Part shown: positions 54,440 through 64,000 of the stretch, in pieces
Layout of the letters: each line of letters begins with the position of its first letter
Numbering within the stretch: the stretch's first letter is position 1
DNA from: Heligmosomoides polygyrus polygyrus
Taxonomy: Eukaryota > Nematoda > Chromadorea > Rhabditida > Heligmosomidae
Direction: 5' to 3'
Length of the DNA: 64,000 nt
NCBI GenBank assembly: GCA_947396885.1
Contig: OX377202.1
Location: 14,136,001-14,200,000, forward strand
Notes under the pieces: model-generated
Told to the model about the DNA's origin: nothing
What the model saw: only the letters and a program-made list of their open reading frames with translations
Databases searched by the model: none
Position numbers and translations under genes: made by a program

Positions 54440-55290
54440 TCTTCTACCTGCCTGGGAACATTAGCCCTGGGGCAATCGAGGTCGCTGAACACGAATCTGA
54501 AGTTCATTTTTGATTGAAGTATCGATCGTCATCAATCGATATTGATCAAATTACGGATCGCGAAAATAGCGGGAAATACCCAAACGTCTTCTACCTGCCC
54601 GGAAACTTCAGCGTAATTTCGTTCCATATTTGTCATACTATTTAGCGATAATAAGAGTCTGTAGAATGATAAAGCGTAAAGTCTTAAAACTTAAAGGAGA
54701 TTCATGAAGAATGTTGAAATAAAAATGCGTTATTTCTTCACGGCTAAGGAAAAGTATAAAGGATAACAATCGGCCATAATCAAACTCTGCTTGAAATGGG
54801 CATCTGGAGACAGCGAGATTTGGTTTATACAACGACCAACATGTATTTTATCTGGTGGTGAAGAAGTGAGTACTTATCCACAACCAGACGAAATTACCAA
54901 CCACTCAGAAATAGTTGGTTTGCTCTCTAAACAGCTACTGGAAACTTTAGCCCTGAGGCAATCGAGGTCGCTGAACACGAACCTGAAGTTCGTTTTTGAA
55001 GTATCGATCGCTATTAACCGATATTTATCAAACCAGCGATTTTTTGCGGATGTCTTTGTCGTTTCGATTGGTTAAAATAGAGGTAATAGCGGAAATTACG
55101 GGTGCAGAAATAACGGAAAATAACCAGACGTCTTCTACGTGACAGGGAATTCAGAAGAGGTGCCGAAGATGTCTTCCAATGTGCGTGGATGTTCAGAAAA
55201 CGTGCCGAACACGTAACGCAAAGGTGCTTGGGATTCAGAAGACGTGTAGAACACGTTACGCAGTACTGGGTATTCAGTAGCACGTCGCCC
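54440..55290 (-). repeat. Repeated modules of family D
   Basis: gcaatcgaggtcgctgaaca occurs near 54470 and 54960, matching the inverse of the 108-bp unit at 7.64-7.86 kb. Words such as cagacgtcttctacctgcc and ggaattcagaaga recur around them. A simple TA-rich run lies at about 54288-54312. Confidence 0.6.
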
Positions 55291-55300
55291 GCTAAGGGTA

Positions 55301-55605
55301 ATAAGGATAAGGATAAAGGATAAAGGACGGCGTTAGTCAATCCCTTCTGGGATGCGCCAGCGCATTCTACTTCTACGGGATGTCGTGGAGGCGTGTTGAA
55401 TGCGTATGTGGCCATACAATGACTTGCGGTGGCCAGCCGATGTACAAGTCAGTGCTTTATCTTTCCCAGACAAGTCTGGTACCAATTCACCGACCCCGGA
55501 GGGTAGAAGGCTTGGTTGGCCTGGGCGGGAAATCCGCACCAGCAACCTGGTATCGGGTGCACGCGGCAGTGGCGTGGCGCCTCCTCCGACTGCGCTACAC
55601 GCGCC
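55301..55605 (-). mobile_element. tRNA-derived SINE with long tail and target duplication
   Basis: The tail has four AAGGATA-type units at the left. The A box is tagcgcagtcgg on the - strand. An exact 13-bp duplication, cccgctaagggta, lies at 55288-55300 and 55606-55618. Confidence 0.95.
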
Positions 55606-55618
55606 CCCGCTAAGGGTA

Positions 55619-55925
55619 GGGGAGGCAATAGTGGGGGACCAATTCCAGAAAGGGGACCAGTTATGGAGACCAGTCCCAGCAATGTGGGACGAGTTCCACT
55701 AAAGAGGGACCAGTAGTGTGGAACACTTCTTGTAAGGGACCACTAGTGTGAGAACAGTTTCAGTAAGAGGGGGAGCAGTAATGAGGGAGCAGCACCAGTA
55801 ATGGGGAACTAGCTCCAATAAGGGGACCAGTAAAGAGGTATCAGCTCATTAGTGTGGGACCAGATCCAGTAATGGGGAAACAGTAGTGGGGAACCAGTAT
55901 TAGTAATATGGTACCAGACCAGAGA
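55619..55925. repeat. Degenerate minisatellite, unit about 15 bp
   Basis: Variants of ccagtaatggggacca recur about 20 times with spacing changes (ggaccagtta, gggaccagta, ggaacactt). It starts directly after the SINE target duplication. Confidence 0.8.
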
Positions 55926-56294
55926 GATGTGAGAAAAAATTTCCTTCCAGCATATTATTAGGAGCGGTGGAAATCTTCCGTTCTGACAAAAAGGTTTTTT
56001 GTCGTATGACCAAAATTGAGCAGACGATCAGTACTTAGCGAACATACCAATTTTTGCCTGAGCTTGGCCGTTTGAGGACGAAGGGTGAAGGTGCCTGAGT
56101 CAACGTGGCGCTAGAATAAAGTGGGGGACCGTGCTTTGGGACATCAGGATGATTGTCAGCGAAGAACTTAGGGAACGAAGGCACTGATTAGCACAAGCAT
56201 CGACATCATTCAACCGTCTGGAGATGATGCCGATGTTGAGCGTAGTGGTGGGGGAAGTGGTCTCGATGGCTTCATAATGCAAAACTACTCTACT
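55926..56294. other. No feature recognised
   Basis: No gene or repeat supported. Confidence 0.4.
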
Positions 56295-56433
56295 GGGGTC
56301 AGGTTCATCAATCGCTTGCTGTCCGGTAACGGTGACAAGTACCGCCAAACCTTATGCTGATGAATCTCGGTGTCTGTGTTTTGTCGGTACTTTCACCGTT
56401 ACCGGCCGTTAAGCGGTAGATAAATCTGACCCC
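56295..56433. mobile_element. Hairpin MITE (family B), copy 4
   Basis: The ends GGGGTCAGGTTCATCAATCG and the inverse of GGGGTCAGATTTATCTACCG pair, with inner CGGTAACGGTGA and TCACCGTTACCG. Confidence 0.8.
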
Positions 56434-56852
56434 AGATCTTAAGGCAGGTAGAGCAAGGTTCGAACATAATAAGCTTCATAAGCAGAGCAGCTTGCTAGAT
56501 GTAATTGTCCTATAGACATGACGGAGCACTTTATATATAAATATATAAATATATATAATAGGATATTCGCCTTGGCAGGAAGGCACGCGCATGCCAAATA
56601 CATCAGAAATGGCCTCGCTCAGTTCACCATAGGTGTAGTACTCACCAGTGCTCATAAAATTTAAGCTTCGTACAACACAAAACGTTGTGTGAGGCTGTCC
56701 TGCGTTATGATCCTCCCTCGCTCCTATTTGAGCGGAATAGCGTTTTTACTTTATGCCATTTTGGTTTTTGATGAAGCGTTCACTAGCCTTTTAGAAGACC
56801 GTATGCTGCCCTAACGCCCGTTGTGCCAAAACATGTAACAATAAACAGTATG
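56434..56852. other. No gene; short AT repeat
   Basis: A run of TATATAAATATATAAATATA lies near 56532-56556. Otherwise nothing is seen. Confidence 0.4.
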
Positions 56853-56867
56853 CAACATAAATATTAA

Positions 56868-57160
56868 AGATAAAAAGATAAAAGGCGGCGTTACTCAATC
56901 CCTTTTGAGATGCGCCACGCATTCTACTTCTACGGGATGTCGTGGAGGCGATTTGAATGCGTATTTGGCCATACAATGACTTGCGGTGGCCAGCCGATGA
57001 ACAAGTCAGCGCTCTATCCTTCCCAGACAAGTCTGGCACCAATTCACCGACCCCGGAGGGATGGAAGGCTTGGTTGGCCTAAGCGGGAAAACCGAATCAG
57101 GAACCTGGTATCGGGTGCACGCGACAGTCGGCGCCTCCTCCGACTGCGCTACACGCGCCC
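56868..57160 (-). mobile_element. tRNA-derived SINE with 15-bp target duplication
   Basis: Full length with exact A box. caacataaatattaa is repeated exactly at 56853-56867 and 57161-57175. Confidence 0.95.
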
Positions 57161-57369
57161 CAACATAAATATTAACTATAAACAAATAAATAATAAAACT
57201 TTGCCTTCTGGACTTCGGTAAAGCTACACTGTTAAAATGCATAAAACTTTGACTACAAACTAGAAGTTTTATCATCGGTTTTTTATCGCTTCATCTCCAT
57301 ATATCTCCACTTCCACTTTTCGATCAAGCATTCTGTCCTTCTGGAGTTTAAATGAATGAATGAATTGGG

Positions 57370-57545
57370 GCCAGACTTCTCTTAGCAAGTTAAAAACTGA
57401 CTTGCTTATCGGCCGCCCACTGCTATTTGCTTGTATGCACCTACTGTATAAGCCAAATAAGCATTCAAACCACCTACATGACACCCTTTAAAAGCTGAAT
57501 GCGTGACACATGCCAGAAGGGAAGCCGTCGTTTATTCTTTATCCT
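57370..57545 (+). mobile_element. Old SINE 3' half
   Basis: gacttgcttatcggccgccc, gcattcaaaccacctacatg and aagccgtcgtttattctttatcc follow the SINE body and tail with many changes. The tRNA-related head is missing. Confidence 0.7.
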
Positions 57546-57611
57546 AATTGTCTATTGGTGCTAGAGTTATGAACAGAGCGAAAATGTATGAGGCTGGTTC
57601 TGGCTCAGGTG

Positions 57612-57714
57612 TACCTGACCTCATGTGACCTCATGTAGGAACCTATTACGCATTCTTAAAGCTAGCTAAGAATCGGTAATGGGGTTCTCACATGAGGTCA
57701 CATAAGGTTAGGTA
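57612..57714. repeat. Imperfect foldback of about 103 bp
   Basis: TACCTGACCTCATGTGACCT pairs with AGGTCACATAAGGTTAGGTA, and the stem continues through GGAACC/GGTTCT and ATTCTTA/TAAGAAT to a short centre. Probably a small MITE. Confidence 0.8.
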
Positions 57715-58149
57715 TAACTACATACAATTAAAGGTAGTAAACATTTTATAAATCATCAAACATTCTTGAGAGCTCTTTTGAGAAATTGGCGACATTCCTG
57801 TATAAAAACAGGTGATATTTATCGGCTTCAGCTGCAGTATTCTGAAAGCTATTCTTGAGAGCAGTATATGTAGTATACAATGGCAGAAGGTGTCGTTGCA
57901 AATTTCAGCTGGTCAAATAAGGTCCCACTCGAAAACAAACGCTTTCACCATCACCTTTATACGAAATGTGACGTCGGCGTTCTCATCACACTTGCGCCGC
58001 CCAATTCACCTTCATCTTTTCATGATCAAGCAAATTTCGAGCTTTGGAAATTTATCTACAATGTTTTATGAAGTTTATTTTTGGACCACCATCACAATAA
58101 GAAAAAGAACCACCACATTTTTTTCAGCAAGAAACAGTTTAGGTTTTCC
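57715..58149. other. No gene recognised
   Basis: An ATG-initiated + frame at 57880-58071 (63 codons) and an overlapping longer frame have no known motif. Confidence 0.3.
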
Positions 58150-58565
58150 AGCAGATTAAAATTCTCGAGTTCTTGAGGCAACGAAATCGTCGACTTTCGT
58201 TTTTGCATCGTCTTGGTTTCGGAAGCATTTCTCCTTAGAGATGATGAAAAATGTAGAGATTCTTGAAAAACTGATGGTATGTAGAATAAAGGTTTTGAGA
58301 ATATGCAGGATGGTCGACAGCTTCATATCTTAGATCAGATCTTTTGTGGTCATCAATAAAACGTGAAGTTGTCATGGAGTAGGACTGCACCTTTACTGTT
58401 GATAAATGCTGGAAAAATATGATTTTGCAGACTACAGTTTCGCAAATAATGACGCATTTTGACGAGTTTCTCAAAATACTTCTCCGCTGTGATAGTTTCG
58501 CCTAGAGCCAGAAAGTTGTGGTGGATCAAACCGACTGCTGCCCTCCAAAAAGTCCCCACAACCTC
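58150..58565 (-). pseudogene. Mariner transposase fragment
   Basis: The - strand reads AAVGLIHHNFLALGETITAEKY, then AVLLHDN (second catalytic Asp region). In another frame come DLRYEAVDHPAYSQNLYSTY and HQFFKNLYIF where HPPYSPDLxPxDYHxFxxL is expected; the third Asp is gone. No TIRs were found. Confidence 0.75.
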
Positions 58566-58735
58566 TCATATGTAGGAGCAAAGCTGGAGGATGCTTCAGA
58601 GCTTCGTCCTAGTCCAACCTTTGACCTGAACGTCGGCGATTGTCGCATCCAGTTTTGCCACACGTTACAGTACCTACCAGAAGGGAGTAGCGTTAGTTGT
58701 GGGAAGGAAGAAACGAACACGATTGGGGACAACGA

Positions 58736-59080
58736 GGGCCCGAATTCATGAACGCGGACGGAGGTAAATCCTACCCCGATTTGCCTCGATGGCCACTCAC
58801 CCGCCACTTGAGCTTACCTCTGTTTATGATTCATGACAGCCAAAACCAGGGTTTTGCTCCGCTGCCAGGGAAAGATTGCTTTGGGTCAGAAATTAGCAGC
58901 GGAGCAAAACCCTTGCTATGGATGGAGGTAAACGTTCTCCGATGCGCTGTCGAGGTAGCATTTACCTCGATACTTACCTCAGGTTTTCCCAGTCGCAAGT
59001 TCATGTTATGCGAGGGGGGGGGGGGGAGTGGCGGTAGGTTTTGCACTTACCTGCCGGTAAGTCGTTCATGAATCCGGGCC
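58736..59080. mobile_element. MITE (family B), copy 5, longer form
   Basis: GGGCCCGAATTCATGAACG starts it and CGTTCATGAATCCGGGCC ends it. Inner gcaaaacc and ggttttgc segments and GAGGTAA/TTACCTC words repeat in both orientations. A G12 run lies near 59016-59027. Confidence 0.75.
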
Positions 59081-59264
59081 GAGATTGCTGATGTTCGATC
59101 GACTTCTGCGACACCTACTCATCGAATGTTTTTCTTTTCAACTTCCTTCAAGTATACCGTGAATATATCTTACGGATTTTTTGAGTTGCCATCTATCATA
59201 GCCTTCAACTCTTTGCTGTCATCTTCTAATAGTCCTCCGTTATAGCCATTCTGACTAGGCGATG

Positions 59265-59382
59265 AAAGAGCGCCGTTGATGTAATGGCGTACAGCATTCG
59301 CGCCCTGTCAGCAAGAGGTGCGAGTTATAGTCCCGCCTGGCCCTGGAGTTTTGATCGCAGCAAAACATCCAACAACATTGTC
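59265..59382 (+). repeat. tRNA-like repeat arm, partial
   Basis: TGATGTAATGGCGTACAGCA, then GAGTTATAGTCCCGCCTGG, then GATCGCAGCAAAACATCCAA match one arm of the foldbacks at 20545 and 23411. The B box is mutated (GAGTTATAGTCC). Only one arm is present. Confidence 0.7.
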
Positions 59383-59384
59383 GC

Positions 59385-59460
59385 TTAGATGTAGAGTGCC
59401 TAGCGCAACCCGAGAAAACATTCAATGCTGGCTAGAATACTTTATCCTTATAATTTTTGT
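59385..59460 (+). mobile_element. SINE 3' scrap
   Basis: ttagatgtagagtgcctagc and ctttatccttata match the last part of the SINE. Confidence 0.6.
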
Positions 59461-59853
59461 GCAATGTCTATGTAGCTATAGGATGCAGGAAGGCTCATGT
59501 TATTCAGCTGTGGTTAGCTTTAACCCTGAAAGATTCAAGACGTGGAAGAACGTTTCAGAGTCTCTTCGATAGTGAGCTATTCCGTTGCTCGTTCTTATCC
59601 TGACGACATTTCTATAGGAAGTGTTGATCCATATGAACATCTACGTAATGGATCTCAGTATGTTCAGTTTTACGTCTGAATAAGCCTGCACAAGTCTAAG
59701 GCTTTTCGAAAAACATCGAAATCTTCGTTTCTGTGCTACAAACAAGGCAACGAAGAATTTCGAGCACTTTCACAATAACAATGCCATTCGTCATTTGGCA
59801 TTTAGTGATAATGAATCATTGGTCCGTAATGGACTGTCTCATGCTCTCCATTC

Positions 59854-60671
59854 TATTATGCCATTTTCTCGTCAAATTGCGCACTCTTCTAAGCTGGTCT
59901 ATGAATAGTGAAATCAAATTGAACGTCTTCCAAGTCGAGACGAGCTTGTTATAGGTTAGTATGAAGACTCTCTAAGATGGTTAGAATAATTTTTTGTTCA
60001 GGGAAAGCTTAGAAACACATTTTTTAAAATTATTAAAATTTTGATGCTGAATGAGTGAAATATTTTTTTATAAAATTTTCATTTTTTGAGGAAAATTAGA
60101 ATAGGAAAGCAAAGCAGCAATCATGTACTGCATCAAAAAACTGGATCGCACCATGCACTCAGAAAGTTCAAGGCAACGTTTCTTTGATTGATAAGGTAAA
60201 TAACGCTTACGTGCAACCAGAAAGTGAGGATATGTGTATTTTTTACAATTGAGGTGTGAAACTGCATGCAAACAAAAATTTTGCTATAAATCGAATGAAA
60301 ATCGCGGAGTTTCGGACGGTGGGATGGCGCAATCTCTGTTTTAACGATATAAAATGGCCGTCCTCCTGCTTTTCCAAACAAGTTTAGCTCATTGTATTTC
60401 TTCGAAAAATAAGATTTTTATAAAATTTCAAACTATGTGTTCTCTAATTGGGAAGTAAATTAAAACTTAAAAGATTTTTTTCCTTGAACAAAAAATTGTT
60501 TTAACATTTTTGGAGAGTATCTAGTTTAATGTGAAAGAAGCTCATTCGGATTTGGAAGAGTTCACTCTAATTTGAAAAGTCTTCGGTTAGCTTAAAAGAG
60601 TGTCCCATTTGGTTTTAAGAGTGTCTAATTTGACTTGAAAAGTGTCTAGTTCGACGTAAAAATGCTATATA
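59854..60671. mobile_element. Element E with subrepeated TIRs, copy 4
   Basis: The left end tattatgccattttctcgtc and the right end gtctagttcgacgtaaaaatg are inverted, with repeated gaaaagtgtctaatttgact units before the right end. The interior matches copy 1 (ggatatgtgtattttttaca, cgcaccatgcactcagaaag). No open transposase. Confidence 0.7.
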
Positions 60672-61950
60672 TTACCTGCTGGAAAAATATTGCTATGTTT
60701 TCATGAACTTGAATTTTTTATAACTAAGCTTTAAAACTTCAAGAACGTGTGTATATTCATAGCAAGCTTATGAGATTACTGCTCCCTGTTAGACAAATTC
60801 CTTCTAGCGTGCCGAATGTTCGGTACCTGAAATTGACATGGAGATTCTGTAAGTGTTTACTTTGATGAATAGACTTCATTTTCAGCTAAATGAATACTCG
60901 CTTTCAAAATTAGATCGCAATTCGTCGTGCTCAGCTACTGTAAATAAGATCTGGCCTCTCTGGGAGTTTCTCGAAGCTACAGTTTATTTTTCTTCCTTCA
61001 ATTTTTTTGATAGCACTAAAGTTTTCGTTTTTTCGACTTTTAAAATAGTTACTTTGTGAAACTCTATCCATGCTATCTGGTACAGTTGCAGTAAAGCTAT
61101 TACGTTTGTCATTTCTCACCGAAAAAAACATTCGGCTACAGTACTCTATAGCAAGAGCTATTTGAGTCTGGAGATGGCTAAATTCTCTCTATTGAAACAT
61201 GTTCCATATATTTGAATAATTAACAGCAAAGAAATAGGCAAAAGATATTTTTATTTATTTCTGTGTACATGAAAAATTCATGCGAAAAAGCAACATAATA
61301 TATAGTTAGGTTGTGGAACCATGATACGATCAGGCAAAGAAAAATTTTAAGTAGCTTCCTAAAATTACCTATCAATAGGCGTTTTATATCACCTTAAGAA
61401 GTTAGGTAACACTTTTTTGAAACTCCTGAAAATTATCTCTGAGCGACCAATTCGAGGCTTATAAGACCTTTGGATCTATCCTAGTGAAACTGGGATGGCA
61501 ATTCGCTTACTCTTTTTGAGAACGATGATAACGTCGTAAGTAAGGCCTCTCCTACTAGAATACTTTCAAATATTTTAGGTACTACATAACAAGGAATGGA
61601 AAAGGGAAAGGTGCTATTGGCAATCATTTTAAACGAATAGCTTACGCCGGACAAGCCCAGTACAATGGGAGGCCGTGGAAATGCTGAACAACGAGGAAAA
61701 GAGTCATCACCATCTAGTCCTAATAGAACGACACAGCTGCTGAACATCGGGTGGTCGAGTTGACTGAAAAGCCTGGGAGCAATTCCAAAATTCTCGATTT
61801 CAATTATTCATAGCGCACTCCGGGCTTGCCATAAGGTTACTCTCGAATTTGGGCTACCATTAGGTCCAAGGACAAATCAAGCCTAGGCAACCACCAAAAC
61901 CCTCCAGTAAACCTTATTTTTGTTTGTCTCATGAATAAGGTTTTTTATAC
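60672..61950. other. No feature recognised
   Basis: AT-rich with scattered short frames; no gene supported. Confidence 0.35.
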
Positions 61951-62733
61951 GGGGGCAGACATAAATAAAACGTCGCGCGAACCCCCCTGACGTCGCGCAC
62001 GGTGCGCGACGAAATTGGACGAGTTGTCGCGGTCCGACTGCTTCCGACAGGGGCGACTAGTGGCTCGCGCTAGAGTGCGAAATTGTGCGCTGGCGATGTG
62101 GACCGCGCAGAAGGAAAGGGACATGAGATGAGGATGAGACAAGTCTGATGTCTCCTGGTGGGGGAATGGGGTGATTGTTAGCAAAGTGCGGGCGGAATCA
62201 AACGCAATCTATTTCAAATGAGTGAAGGGAAATTGTCAAGGATCCGGTGAGGGAAATTCGAAACAAGAAAGGGGACGGGATTACTAACTAGAACTTTCGG
62301 AAGCGAGCGTTTGTAAGTTTCTATTGGAGGGGGGGGGGGGTGAGCGCACTAATTCACAGCTTTTTCCTTAATTCTAACTTTACACTACCCAAGACCGCCA
62401 TCAAATAACTTGTCATAGTTCACATGTAATCTCATTGCAAGCACCCTCTTAGCAAACGCTAAGGTTCTTATTTCTCTAATCTACAAGCAGAGGTAGAAGC
62501 ATTTTACTGCTTCCCTTTTCTTCCATGCGCCTCTAACCATCTTAGAAGGGAGTTCCTCTTCCATTTCATTTGAGACTCCCTCTGGTAAAAAAACTAGTCG
62601 AGGAGCTAGAACACTGGTAAAATTTCGTGCTTCGCGGATAATTACGAGTAATCGAGCGCACGTCCGCGTTTCAGCGCCTCGACGTCGTATGCGGCTAGCG
62701 CGCGACGTCACGTTGGAGTTACGTCCTGGAGCC
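61951..62733. mobile_element. GC-rich TIR element (family A), copy 4
   Basis: GGGGGCAGACATAAATAAAA starts it and the inverse of GGCTCCAGGACGTAACTCC ends it. The left subterminal part (gcgacgaaattggacgagtt, gtcgcggtcc) matches copy 1. A G run lies near 62330. Confidence 0.75.
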
Positions 62734-62879
62734 TTTTTGATAACTGCGCTTATCTCTCATTAGAAAAGCAAACTGTGCGGGAGGCAGTCATCATTTGAGT
62801 CATATAAGTGCACGAGACACACCGTTAGGAGTGCTACAGTACTTGTCTGTTAATGCGCATCTTAACTAATCAAATAAAA

Positions 62880-63950
62880 TCAAATAAAGTCCAAACTCGT
62901 GAAATCGAATGAAGGAATTGAAGAAAGAACTGAGCTGCAGGGCTCAGTTCTTTATACAATTCTTTACAACATCTACACTAGAGAAATCCCAGCTCTCGTC
63001 AATGCAATGGGTGTAGCGTGCAGTGCCTTTGCCGACGATCTCAGAATTTATAGTTTTGTACCTGACTTTCTACACACGGGAAGGATTCAAGCAGCAACGG
63101 TTTACGAGACACCGGTATCCAGTCCCACGAAAGCGCAAGTCTTCATAATGTCTCAATCTCATCAACTTCCTTTAGGCAAAGAAAATTCTAAGGTACTATA
63201 CCTGGGTAAGAGCAACGTGCGAACCCCTTATTTTATCGAAAGTAATTAACTGGGACAGGTATCGGAAGTGAATGACCTTGGATTTATTATTACCGATAAT
63301 TAAGATTTGGCAAGCATTGTAAAGAAATACCAACCACTGCCTTGCGCAAAGTATGCAATCTCTTCAGGTGCCATAGTACAGGTGATGAACGTACTTTCCT
63401 CAAAGCTTACAAAATCTATATGCGCCCCGTCCTCGAGTAGGAACACCGGTGTTCAGTCTCACGAAAGCGAAAGACATTGATGTCATAAAAAGAGTTCAGA
63501 ACAGTTCCACTCGAAAATTTTTGTTAGGCCTGGAAAATCTAGCGACCGGTCAATCCAGGGTAGCACTGAGCGGAGCAAGGTGCTTAGGTTGGAGTCGCTT
63601 TTTCACGTAGGAAAAGGTCCGATCTTCTCTTGGCTTTTAAAATGATGCACGGCCTGGTGCACCTTGGCGGAGGCAGTTTCTTCGGAGCCAAGAGCTCGAT
63701 TACAAGGGGTGCTGTTGTCAGGCTACACTATCGCAGGGCTAGACCCTCAGTGAGGGCCAACTTCCTCGTTTATTGAATGGGCGCCGAGTATGCCAAGTTA
63801 AGCCAACGGTTCCAAATTCCCGCTAACCTTGCGGGGTTCAAAAAATTATACCTCGATCCTTCGAACGTTACAGTTGATCAAGTCATTAAAAATATAGAAA
63901 ATTCCGCTCTCTGGCTAGTCGGTGACTTGACGCTTCGTGTGCCTATACCA
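62880..63950 (+). pseudogene. CR1-like LINE reverse transcriptase relic
   Basis: The + frames give LQGSVLYTILYNIYTREIPA, then GVACSAFADDLRIYS, with the RT catalytic FADD. After frame changes come EVNDLGFIITDN, LAFKMMHGLVHLG, KSSITRGAVVRLHYRRARPS, and GAEYAKLSQRFQIPANLAGF. The GSVL block and FADD are 20-30 residues apart, as in LINE RT domains. Many stops and frameshifts show it is dead. The fragment at 50807-51142 is the same family. Confidence 0.85.
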
Positions 63951-64000
63951 GTAGTTTCTTTGTTACTCCTGTTGGCATCTTTATCCTACTTTATAACGTT

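Noticed and set aside
57880..58071. 63-codon gene
   Set aside because: It starts with ATG, but there is no recognised motif, and the overlapping frame and adjacent mariner relic make it unconvincing.

Overview
This window is eukaryotic and most likely from a nematode, probably a clade V (strongylid or hookworm-like) species. The evidence is short GT-AG introns next to kilobase introns swollen by transposons, a TTTCAG acceptor just before a start codon (a possible spliced-leader site), and dense mariner, hAT, CR1/RTE-like and SINE debris. Species-level placement is inference. Most long open frames are transposon relics or open frames produced by chance inside repeats.

I can reconstruct one convincing cellular gene, at 41321-52890 on the + strand. 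It has eight exons, all with GT-AG junctions and consistent phases, and encodes a 372-residue protein of the 3beta-HSD / SDR42E family of short-chain dehydrogenases. The GxxGxxG cofactor motif, the YxxxK catalytic motif and a C-terminal membrane anchor are all present. Introns 2, 4 and 7 carry two hAT-like elements, several MITEs, a SINE, a LINE fragment and a perfect 39-bp hairpin.

Left part (1-41 kb), in order: a mariner split by a GC-rich TIR element (404-2361); GC-rich foldbacks (2.46-2.91 kb); a deleted mariner with G-tract ends (3252-4164); a mariner carrying a SINE piece (4441-5798); a dispersed repeat with a 108-bp tandem duplication (7.3-8.1 kb); a 1.3-kb long-TIR element (16026-17342); elements with subrepeated TIRs (14.5, 18.3 and 28.6 kb), one with a transposase HTH relic; a mariner nested in a mariner (20325-22760); an RTE-type LINE fragment (24.3-24.85 kb); a CR1-like LINE interrupted by a mariner (33.98-35.9 kb); and a pogo-like element (37251-38384).

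Right part (53-64 kb): SINEs with clear target-site duplications, a degenerate minisatellite (55.6-55.9 kb), MITEs, a mariner scrap, another subrepeated-TIR element and a CR1-like reverse transcriptase relic running off the end.

The dominant repeat is a tRNA-derived SINE of about 295 bp. It has a consensus Pol III A box, a B-box-like segment and a TATCCTT-repeat tail. I count about 15 substantial copies on both strands plus many scraps, and at least seven copies have recognisable 11-15 bp target-site duplications. Nested insertions give a relative order of events at several loci.
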